This document shows positions 1 to 4,180 of a stretch of DNA of 5,357 nucleotides, in pieces. The notes below the pieces were generated by a model, which saw only the letters and a program-made list of their open reading frames with translations, searched no databases and was not told the origin of the DNA. The stretch spans positions 1-5,357 of the forward strand of contig JACPQK010000040.1 of assembly GCA_016190535.1 (NCBI GenBank), given 5' to 3'. This stretch comes from Chloroflexota bacterium (lineage in GTDB: Bacteria > Chloroflexota > Dehalococcoidia > JACPQK01). The first letter of the stretch is position 1. Every line of letters starts with the position of its first letter. The position numbers and the translations under genes were made by a program.

Positions 1-554
1 CCACGGGCTCCACCCCCATCCGCAATGGCTTCCAGGGCTACACCCGCGCCCCTATCCCGGGGTGGCAGCAGAGGAATGTCACCGTGGTGGAGGACATACT
101 ACAGGGCAAAGTAGCAGTGGGACAGCGGGTGGTCATCTATGATACTACCTCCCACATTAAAGGGCCGGGGATTGCCGAGTACCTGGCCGAACTGGGTAAG
201 CAGGTGGAGCTCATTGTCCGGACGGGCGTTAGCCTGGGGGCTCCCCAGGCAGCCACCTTCCTGGCGACAGTAGTGGGCCGACTGGCCCGCAGCGGGGTGA
301 AGCTTACCATCAACACGGAGATGGCAAAGATCCTGGAGGGGGCAGTGGTCGTGGTCGACAAGACCACTGGCCGAGAGAGGACCATTGAAGGGGTGGATAC
401 CATAGTGCTCTCCACCGGGAACCAGTCTAACGCCAGCCTGTATTTTGCTCTGAAGGGCAAGGTCAAGGAGCTCCATAGAATTGGCGACTGCGTGGCCCCC
501 AACCGTGCCCCGCGGGCCATCCACCAGGGCTACTACGCGGGTAGAATGTTGTAG
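1..554 (+). CDS. Old Yellow Enzyme / 2,4-dienoyl-CoA reductase-like FAD oxidoreductase, C-terminal part (5' end outside window)
   Basis: This is the C-terminal 183 residues of a flavoprotein. The reading frame is open from the window edge (first full codon at 3) to a TAG at 552-554, so the GTG at 84 is internal and not the start. The fragment opens with TGSTP, the usual strand-end motif of the FAD domain in the OYE-NADH:flavin oxidoreductase/TMADH family. A second Rossmann fold follows (about residues 39-130 of the fragment), where the nucleotide loop reads D-x-x-S-H-I-K-G-P-G-I-A-E-Y-L-A. It closes with IGDCVAPNRAPRAIHQGYYA, the family's FAD-contacting GDC-x-x-P motif and last helix. Family members are multidomain proteins with an N-terminal FMN TIM barrel, a 4Fe-4S cluster and this C-terminal dinucleotide module; the first two parts would lie upstream. 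The substrate cannot be told from this piece: enoyl-CoA reduction, enone reduction and amine dehydrogenation are all known. The VOC gene follows after 69 bases on the same strand. Confidence 0.85.
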   Translation, partial: TGSTPIRNGFQGYTRAPIPGWQQRNVTVVEDILQGKVAVGQRVVIYDTTSHIKGPGIAEYLAELGKQVELIVRTGVSLGAPQAATFLATVVGRLARSGVKLTINTEMAKILEGAVVVVDKTTGRERTIEGVDTIVLSTGNQSNASLYFALKGKVKELHRIGDCVAPNRAPRAIHQGYYAGRML

Positions 555-623
555 CCACCACTAAGAGGACATGGAAGGGGCGCCTGGTTTCGGCGGCCTC
601 CCCTGTCCCTTGAGGAGGGGAAA

Positions 624-1067
624 ATGATAAGAGGCATCCAACACTGTGGCATCGCGGTAAGCAACCTGGACGAGACCGTCCGCTTTTTCCGGGACATCCT
701 GGGCCTGCAGGCTGCACCCATCCGGGAAGTGAAGAGCCGCCGCATCGAGCAGCTCATGAAGAGGCCTGGTGCCAGCACCCGGCTCTGCTTCCTGTCCACC
801 CCTGATGGCGGCAACATAGAGTTCACTGAGCGCGTCCTGCCTGCAGGTGACAAGGTAGATATGTCGCTATCTAGCGTGGGCGTGGCGCACCTGGCCTTTG
901 AGGTGGACGACATTCAGAAGATGTACCGCGAGCTGACGGCCAAGAAGATCGAGTTCAATCAGCCGCCCTACCGCATCGAGACGGGCCCTTTCCAGGGCTG
1001 GGGCGTATGCTTCCTCAAGGGGCCCGATGGCATGACCGTGGAGCTTATGGAGGCGGCAAAAGCCTAG
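624..1067 (+). CDS. VOC family (glyoxalase/bleomycin-resistance fold) metalloenzyme
   Basis: This 147-residue protein has two beta-alpha-beta-beta-beta modules, the usual length and layout of a single-chain vicinal oxygen chelate protein. Module 1 opens with QHCGIAVSNLDETVRFFRDILGL (residues 6-28 region) and ends with NIEFTE near 64-69. Module 2 opens with VAHLAFEVDD near 87-96 and ends with FLKGPDGMTVELME near 130-143. The four expected metal ligands are visible: His7, Glu66, His89 and Glu140. This supports a functional divalent-metal enzyme rather than a metal-free binding protein. The ATG start is well backed by GAGGAGGGG at 612-620. Family reactions include glyoxalase I, extradiol dioxygenase and methylmalonyl-CoA epimerase. 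The substrate here is unknown; the wide spacing between the modules does not clearly match the epimerase. It lies 69 bases after the flavoprotein gene and may be co-transcribed with it; the next gene is convergent. Confidence 0.88.
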   Translation: MIRGIQHCGIAVSNLDETVRFFRDILGLQAAPIREVKSRRIEQLMKRPGASTRLCFLSTPDGGNIEFTERVLPAGDKVDMSLSSVGVAHLAFEVDDIQKMYRELTAKKIEFNQPPYRIETGPFQGWGVCFLKGPDGMTVELMEAAKA

Positions 1068-1092
1068 GGCCTTAGCAGGTCGTTCAGGAACA

Positions 1093-1140
1093 CCCCTGGC
1101 TGAAGCCGGCGGCATCGAAGCCCCGCCGTCTAGGGCGGGG
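1093..1140. repeat. Two adjacent hairpins between convergent genes (REP-like unit plus GTCTAG-loop hairpin)
   Basis: The first hairpin is a 20-base unit at 1093-1112 centred on GGCTGAAGCC, with TGAA as the loop, one C-C mismatch and one G-T wobble. The second, at 1121-1140, has a perfect 7-bp stem CCCCGCC/GGCGGGG around the loop GTCTAG. They are separated by GCATCGAAG-type sequence. The same order (GGCTGAAGCC hairpin, GGCAT, CGAAG, C-rich hairpin) recurs at 3981-4041, so this is probably a dispersed element. Hairpins of this form are known from IS200/IS605 ends and REP sequences. Lying between two genes that end towards each other, it could also stop transcription: a run of five T lies at 1152-1156, but it is too far from the stem for a classic intrinsic terminator. 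Confidence 0.6.
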
Positions 1141-1196
1141 GTTATTGGGCCCTTTTTCAGAGATCACGTCTCCTTGGTGGGAGCATTGACAGCGGG

Positions 1197-2162
1197 TCAA
1201 CGCCTGATTTCCGAGAGGAGCAGCTCTCGTCCCCGGCTGCGCTCCAGGGCCAGGCGGTAGACATGCTCCGCCATGGCTATGTCCTCGATAGCCAGGCCCT
1301 GGGACTCGAAGAGAGTGATGTCGGTGTCGCTCTGCCGGCCGGGGCACCGCCCGGAGGCCACCTCCCGTAGCTCGCGCACCTGCTCCCAGCGCAGGGCACC
1401 CCGCTCCACAGCCCAGACCAGTTCTCCGCACTCCATTTTGGCGGCCTCCAGGTCGTCGGCCACGATGAGGGCGCATCGCTTGAGGGTTGTTTCGTCCAGC
1501 TCTCGGCGCATCCAGTGGTTACTGCCCGCGGCGTTGATGTGCGTCCCGGGGGACAGCCAGTCCCCCTGGAACACCGGCTCCCGGCTGGTGGTGATGGTGA
1601 TGATGATGTGGCTCGCCCGCACGCATTCCTCGGCCGTGTCCACCGCGCGGACGGGTATTCCCAGAGCGTCAGTCATATTCTGGGCAAAGGCGGACCTCCT
1701 CTCGGCCGTCCGGCTGTAGGCCTTCACCTCCCGCACCGGGCGTACCGCGCATACCGCCTCCAACTGGGCCTTTGCCTGGTAGCCCGTGCCGATGACGCCT
1801 ACCACCCAGGCATCGGCCCGGGCCAGGTACTGAGTAGCCACCCCGGTGGCCGCTCCCGTGCGCACCGTGGCCAGGTGCTGGGATTCCATAATGGCCAATA
1901 GCTCGGCGCTTTCCGTGCTGTAAAGGTTGACCAGGAACCTGGAATTTGGTCCGGTGCTGTAGACCTTGAACCCCATGACACCCAGGGCCGCATCGGCCGC
2001 GGCCATGTAGTGGAGGTAGGTCCTACCGGTCCGGATGCGCTGCCGGGGGTGGTTGGTGGCCTGGCCCTTGCCCCAGCGCTGGAAGGCTGCCTCCACCGCT
2101 CGCAGGCCATCAGCCATGGTAAGGAGCTCTCTGACATCGGCCTCGGTAAGGAAGAGGGCCAT
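1197..2162 (-). CDS. Ornithine cyclodeaminase / mu-crystallin family NAD(P)-dependent enzyme
   Basis: This 321-residue protein is full length for the family. The N-terminal dimerisation/substrate domain contains GFKVYS (residues 64-69) with the conserved substrate lysine at Lys66, and ATVRTGAATGVAT (98-110) with the carboxylate-binding arginine at Arg101. The Rossmann domain begins VVGVIGTGYQAKAQLEAV (120-137, GxGxxA type). It continues through ITITTSREPVF (188-198), INAAGSN (209-215) and the terminal DITLFESQGLAIEDIA (281-296). Known members are ornithine cyclodeaminase, archaeal alanine dehydrogenase, ketimine reductase and staphyloferrin/lysine cyclodeaminases. At the loop where ornithine cyclodeaminase carries a catalytic aspartate (GGD), this protein reads GSN (Asn215). 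True ornithine deamination is therefore doubtful, and an amino-acid dehydrogenase or imine reductase role is more likely. The ATG start at 2162 is fixed by a perfect minus-strand GGAGGTGA (plus coordinates 2166-2173), three bases before the ATG. It is convergent with the VOC gene and divergent from moaD. Confidence 0.9.
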   Translation of the reverse strand: MALFLTEADVRELLTMADGLRAVEAAFQRWGKGQATNHPRQRIRTGRTYLHYMAAADAALGVMGFKVYSTGPNSRFLVNLYSTESAELLAIMESQHLATVRTGAATGVATQYLARADAWVVGVIGTGYQAKAQLEAVCAVRPVREVKAYSRTAERRSAFAQNMTDALGIPVRAVDTAEECVRASHIIITITTSREPVFQGDWLSPGTHINAAGSNHWMRRELDETTLKRCALIVADDLEAAKMECGELVWAVERGALRWEQVRELREVASGRCPGRQSDTDITLFESQGLAIEDIAMAEHVYRLALERSRGRELLLSEIRR

Positions 2163-2190
2163 TGGTCACCTCCCAGTCTTATAATGGGGC

Positions 2191-2219
2191 AGTGTAGCAC
2201 ACCCCCCGACCGGGGTCTA
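2191..2219 (-). promoter_or_regulatory. Candidate sigma-70-type promoter of the ornithine cyclodeaminase-like gene
   Basis: Read on the minus strand, a -35 like TAGACC (plus 2214-2219) is followed by 17 bases and TACACT (plus 2191-2196). The -10 is preceded by TGC, giving an extended -10. Initiation would fall near 2184, about 22 bases before the ATG, leaving room for the GGAGGTGA ribosome site. TATAAG at plus 2178-2183 is a closer match to a -10, but it would start transcripts inside the ribosome site, so it was not preferred. Confidence 0.4.
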
Positions 2220-2246
2220 AATGTGGTCCAACGCGTATCTGCTAAG

Positions 2247-2276
2247 TAGACCCGGCGCCGTTAGCCCAAGTATAAT
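2247..2276 (+). promoter_or_regulatory. Candidate sigma-70-type promoter of the moaDE cluster
   Basis: TAGACC at 2247-2252 (four of six matches to TTGACA) is followed by an 18-base spacer and a perfect TATAAT at 2271-2276. Initiation is expected near 2282-2284, just before the GGGAGGT ribosome site at 2286-2292. That geometry fits translation starting at 2298 and supports the CTG start of moaD. Confidence 0.6.
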
Positions 2277-2285
2277 CTTACCAGT

Positions 2286-2292
2286 GGGAGGT
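2286..2292 (+). promoter_or_regulatory. moaD: Ribosome binding site that decides the moaD start (GGGAGGT)
   Basis: GGGAGGT ends five bases before the CTG at 2298, which is ideal spacing. No ATG, GTG or TTG lies in this frame between the upstream stop (TAG at 2262) and the GTG at 2361. The GTG at 2361 has no comparable purine-rich site before it. Confidence 0.7.
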
Positions 2293-2297
2293 ATCGT

Positions 2298-2552
2298 CTG
2301 AAGATCAATGTTCGCCTCTTTGCCCTCCAGAGGGAGCAGCTAGGTTGGAGCGAGCGAGCCGTGGATATGGCCGAAGGCACCACCATAGCAAGCCTGATGG
2401 ACGCCCTAGCCCAAGACTACCCTGCCATAGCCGAGGCGGCACCCCATCTCCTGGTGGCCGTTAACGGCGAGTACGCGGAGCCGGGCACAGTGCTCCACCC
2501 CGGAGATGAGGTGGCCCTCATCCCTCCTGTAAGCGGCGGGGGATCTCCTTGA
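2298..2552 (+). CDS. moaD: Molybdopterin synthase small (sulfur carrier) subunit MoaD, CTG start
   Basis: MoaD is a ubiquitin-fold sulfur carrier. Its C-terminal Gly-Gly is adenylated by MoeB, turned into a thiocarboxylate, and donates sulfur to precursor Z in the MoaE active site. Reading from CTG 2298 gives 84 residues beginning KINVRLFALQREQLG, the first beta strand and loop found in essentially all MoaD proteins. Starting at the GTG at 2361 would delete that strand and leave only 63 residues. The core continues DMAEGTTIASLMDALAQDYP (23-42), then VAVNGEYAEPGTVLHPGDEV and IPPVSGG (75-81). The protein does not end at Gly-Gly: Gly82-Ser83-Pro84 follow before TGA at 2550-2552. Such a tail would have to be removed before activation; alternatively, this copy is inactive. 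The last four bases overlap the start of moaE, the usual arrangement for translational coupling of this heterodimer. A promoter with a perfect TATAAT sits directly upstream. Confidence 0.88.
   Translation: MKINVRLFALQREQLGWSERAVDMAEGTTIASLMDALAQDYPAIAEAAPHLLVAVNGEYAEPGTVLHPGDEVALIPPVSGGGSP
2538..2543 (+). promoter_or_regulatory. moaE: Ribosome binding site of moaE inside the moaD tail codons (GGGGGA)
   Basis: GGGGGA precedes the TTG at 2549 by five bases. The next in-frame start, ATG 2561, has only a weak CGAGG-like sequence upstream. The site lies on the codons for Gly81-Gly82 of MoaD, so the extra MoaD residues and the moaE ribosome site are the same bases. Confidence 0.5.
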
Positions 2553-2971
2553 GTCGAGGCATGGTCGAAGTTAGCCACAAGCCCCTGGACCCTCAGCTCC
2601 TTATGGAGAGAACGGCGCGCAGCCGGGACGGCGCTGTGGTCACCTTCGTAGGCCTGGTCCGCGACCACTCCGAGGGCCGCCGGGTCCGTTATCTGGAGTA
2701 TGAGGCCTACAAGGAGATGGCCGAGGCCAAGCTGAGACAGATCGTGGACGAGGTCAGGGAGCGCTGGGACCTGGAGGATGTGTCCATTGTCCACCGTCTG
2801 GGCCGCCTCCAGGTGGGTGAGGCCAGCCTGGTAATAGTCGTGGCCTCTCCCCACCGCAGGCCCGCCTTCGAGGCCTGCGCCTATGCTGTGGACCGCATCA
2901 AAGAGGTCGTCCCCATCTGGAAGAAGGAGGTCTGGGAGGATGGGGAGCGCTGGGTAGGACACGAAGACTGA
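2549..2971 (+). CDS. moaE: Molybdopterin synthase catalytic (large) subunit MoaE
   Basis: MoaE pairs with MoaD to form the heterotetrameric molybdopterin synthase that converts cyclic pyranopterin monophosphate to molybdopterin in the cytoplasm. The 140 residues show the complete family signature: GAVVTFVGLVRDHSEG (28-43), LEYEAYKEMAE (49-59), VSIVHRLGRLQVGE (78-91), VVASPHRRPAFEA (97-109) and DRIKEVVPIWKKE (115-127). Lys118 and Lys125 match the two lysines important in E. coli MoaE (Lys119, Lys126). His102 and Arg103 of the pterin-binding HR motif are present. TTG 2549 overlaps the moaD TGA and is favoured by the GGGGGA site. ATG 2561 would shorten the protein by four residues without touching a conserved segment, so the exact start is uncertain. 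The next gene follows after 31 bases. Confidence 0.93.
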   Translation: MSRGMVEVSHKPLDPQLLMERTARSRDGAVVTFVGLVRDHSEGRRVRYLEYEAYKEMAEAKLRQIVDEVRERWDLEDVSIVHRLGRLQVGEASLVIVVASPHRRPAFEACAYAVDRIKEVVPIWKKEVWEDGERWVGHED

Positions 2972-3002
2972 TCCATTGAGCCACAAGTAGGCCATACGGT
3001 AT

Positions 3003-3692
3003 ATGAACAAGGTCTTTTCCACCCCTGACGAAGCCCTCTTCGACATCTCTGAGGGGGCCACCATTATGTTTGGCGGCTTCGCCGAGGTGGGCCTGCCCCG
3101 CGCCCTCATCGAGGCCCTGGCCCGCCGGGGCACCAGAAATATCACCACCATCGCCAACGAGTGCGGGGTAGGCTTTCAGAAGGGCACCAACCTCTCCCTG
3201 CTGGTAGAACGGGGCCAGGTACGCCGTATGATCGCCTCCTACCCGGTGGCCGCCTCGGCGCAGACCATGTCGCCCTTTGAGCGCCTCTACAGAGAAGGGA
3301 AGATCGAGCTGGAGCTGGTGCCCCAGGGCACCCTGGCTGAGCGCATCCGCTGCGGGGGCGCGGGCATCGCTGCCTTCTACACCCCCACGGGAATGGGCAC
3401 TTTTGTGGCCCAGGGGAAGGAGGTGCGGGAGTTCTCCGGGCGGTCCTACCTGCTGGAGCGGGCCCTGAAGGCGGACTTCTCCTTTGTTCACGCCTACAAA
3501 GGGGACACCCTGGGCAACCTTGTCTATAGACGGACCGCCCGCAACTTCAGCCCCATCATGGCCATGGCGGCGAGGGTGACTATCGCCGAGGTGGAGGAGA
3601 TCGTCCCCGCCGGTGCCCTCGACCCCGAGGCCGTTGTCACCCCGGGCATCTTCGTCCACCGCCTGGTGCAGGTGGGTGGGCCAGGGCGATAG
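3003..3692 (+). CDS. Type I (family I) CoA-transferase alpha subunit, 3-oxoacid CoA-transferase subunit A-like
   Basis: This 229-residue protein matches the alpha subunit of heteromeric acetoacetate/3-oxoacid CoA-transferases such as AtoD or ScoA in length and motif order. GATIMFGGFAEVGLP (18-32) is the conserved glycine-rich N-terminal turn. ITTIANECGVG (47-57) lies next to it. PQGTLAERIRCGGAGIAAFYTPTGMGT (107-133 region) is the strongest family signature, and FSPIMAMAARVTIAEVEEIV and PGIFVHRLVQV close the protein. These enzymes move CoA between carboxylic acids through a glutamyl-CoA intermediate. The catalytic glutamate is on the beta subunit (motif S/G-E-N-G), and no such motif is expected or seen here. 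No beta subunit follows: the next 488 bases are non-coding. The ATG has only a weak ribosome site (GTAGG, about ten bases upstream). It is on the same strand as moaE, 31 bases downstream, so co-transcription is likely but a functional link is not evident. Confidence 0.9.
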   Translation: MNKVFSTPDEALFDISEGATIMFGGFAEVGLPRALIEALARRGTRNITTIANECGVGFQKGTNLSLLVERGQVRRMIASYPVAASAQTMSPFERLYREGKIELELVPQGTLAERIRCGGAGIAAFYTPTGMGTFVAQGKEVREFSGRSYLLERALKADFSFVHAYKGDTLGNLVYRRTARNFSPIMAMAARVTIAEVEEIVPAGALDPEAVVTPGIFVHRLVQVGGPGR

Positions 3693-3697
3693 CCCGC

Positions 3698-3712
3698 GGA
3701 GGACGTTCCTCC
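3698..3712 (+). terminator. Hairpin six bases after the CoA-transferase stop, possible terminator
   Basis: GGAGGA (3698-3703) and TCCTCC (3707-3712) form a perfect 6-bp stem around the loop CGT. No T-run follows, so it is at best a weak or factor-assisted terminator, or a stabilising 3' end of the moaDE-CoA-transferase transcript. Confidence 0.3.
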
Positions 3713-3722
3713 CAGGACCGGC

Positions 3723-3790
3723 GCTTCGGCTCGCGCAGCTTCACCGGACGGGGGAAAAAGCCGTCGCCCCGTGTCATGCCGAGCCGAAGC
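3723..3790. repeat. 10-base perfect inverted repeat GCTTCGGCTC / GAGCCGAAGC
   Basis: The arms are 3723-3732 and 3781-3790, separated by 48 bases. The right arm sits inside GTCATGCCGAGC (3773-3784), and GGCGAAGCATCTACGC follows at 3856-3871. These two phrases resemble the halves of a dispersed intergenic repeat I recall from various bacterial genomes (GTCATnCnGAGCG...GCGAAGCATCT), here split by roughly 70 bases. The identification as a known repeat family rests on memory and is tentative. Confidence 0.4.
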
Positions 3791-3964
3791 CCTGTCCGCA
3801 TCCGCATCCCGACATGCCGGGAAGACGCTGTGCTCGGAGGGCATAGCGAAGGGGCGGCGAAGCATCTACGCAGGCCCTCCGTCTCTCTACGAAGCTCCCA
3901 GCGTGAGAATTAGCGTATTTCACTCATTGCTGCTTTCGGGTTGTTGAGGGACAGGCTCTCCATA

Positions 3965-4115
3965 ATCCGTGGATTACTAACCCACGGCTGAAGCCGTGGG
4001 CATGGTAATCTCGAAGCTAAGCCCCAGGCTTCAGCCTGGGGTATCAAGTACAACCCACAAAGTGATTTTGATCCCCCTTTGTGCCGAACCCGGCATGTAG
4101 CAAGAATCCACGGAT
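3965..4115. mobile_element. Candidate 151-base non-autonomous element bounded by 11-base inverted repeats
   Basis: ATCCGTGGATT at 3965-3975 is the exact reverse complement of AATCCACGGAT at 4105-4115. Between them lie two strong hairpins (3981-4041), a third stem CACAAAG/CTTTGTG (4056-4062 with 4077-4083) and a short GCCG/CGGC stem (4083-4094). GGCTCT occurs just outside both ends (3954-3959 and 4120-4125), but it is not directly adjacent to the repeats, so it is weak support for a target duplication. No coding capacity is present. This could be a miniature element, or simply an accumulation of hairpins. Confidence 0.35.
3981..4041. repeat. REPIN-like pair of inverted hairpins
   Basis: The left unit CCCACGGCTGAAGCCGTGGG (3981-4000) has an 8-bp perfect stem with a TGAA loop. 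The right unit CCCCAGGCTTCAGCCTGGGG (4022-4041) has an 8-bp perfect stem with a TTCA loop. The right unit is the inverted copy of the left: their ten central bases are exact reverse complements. The four positions that differ come as two base-pair swaps (A-T for C-G and C-G for A-T), so both stems stay intact. Two REP units in opposite orientation with a short spacer define a REPIN, a structure mobilised by Y1 (TnpA-REP/RAYT, IS200/IS605-like) transposases. No such transposase lies in this window. Confidence 0.65.
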
Positions 4116-4134
4116 CAAGGGCTCTGCGCTGCTC

Positions 4135-4163
4135 TTGTCATAGCCCCCGCACTGAAGTAAACT
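4135..4163 (+). promoter_or_regulatory. Candidate sigma-70-type promoter of the exchanger gene
   Basis: TTGTCA (4135-4140, five of six matches to TTGACA), a 17-base spacer and TAAACT (4158-4163, four of six to TATAAT) place initiation near 4170. That is about eleven bases before the ATG at 4181 and leaves a very short leader with only a weak GGGCGG ribosome site. Confidence 0.5.
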
Positions 4164-4180
4164 ACAGGGCGGCGAAATTG

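Larger units (their letters stand above)
3693..4180. other. Gene-free, hairpin-rich intergenic region of 488 bases
   Basis: No open frame here has recognisable protein motifs, and nothing resembles a CoA-transferase beta subunit, intact or decayed. The stretch instead holds a hairpin directly after the preceding stop (3698-3712), a 10-base inverted repeat (3723-3732 with 3781-3790), the palindrome TAATCCGTGGATTA (3963-3976), a pair of inverted hairpins (3981-4041), a 7-bp stem (4056-4062 with 4077-4083) and a promoter (4135-4163). It looks like a landing site for small repeats between two transcription units. Confidence 0.65.

Noticed and set aside
1121..1156. Classic intrinsic terminator
   Set aside because: The stem at 1121-1140 is strong, but the T-run begins eleven bases after it, past a GGGCCC palindrome. 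The module also recurs elsewhere, so repeat is the better label, though some terminator activity remains possible.
2361..2552. moaD starting at GTG 2361 (63 residues)
   Set aside because: It would lose the first MoaD beta strand, which is plainly encoded upstream in frame, and it lacks a ribosome site.
2535..2552. Programmed -1 frameshift producing a MoaD-MoaE fusion
   Set aside because: moaE is in the -1 frame, but CGGGGGA is not a proper slippery heptamer because the first codon would re-pair as CGG. A normal overlap with a start codon and ribosome site explains the layout.
2975..3004. A separate promoter for the CoA-transferase (TTGAGC, 18 bases, TATATG)
   Set aside because: The proposed -10 overlaps the start codon, so transcription would begin inside the gene; read-through from moaE is simpler.
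2417..3659. Two long overlapping minus-strand frames (2417-3157 and 2898-3659)
   Set aside because: They are antisense to moaD/moaE and to the CoA-transferase, which have full family motifs; the antisense translations have low complexity and no recognisable domain.
3613..3846. A 77-codon plus-strand frame running out of the CoA-transferase gene
   Set aside because: It begins inside the real gene in another frame, has no ribosome site and no family motifs, and crosses the repeat region.
3981..4041. CRISPR-like repeats
   Set aside because: There are only two units, in opposite orientation, with no spacer series and no cas genes.
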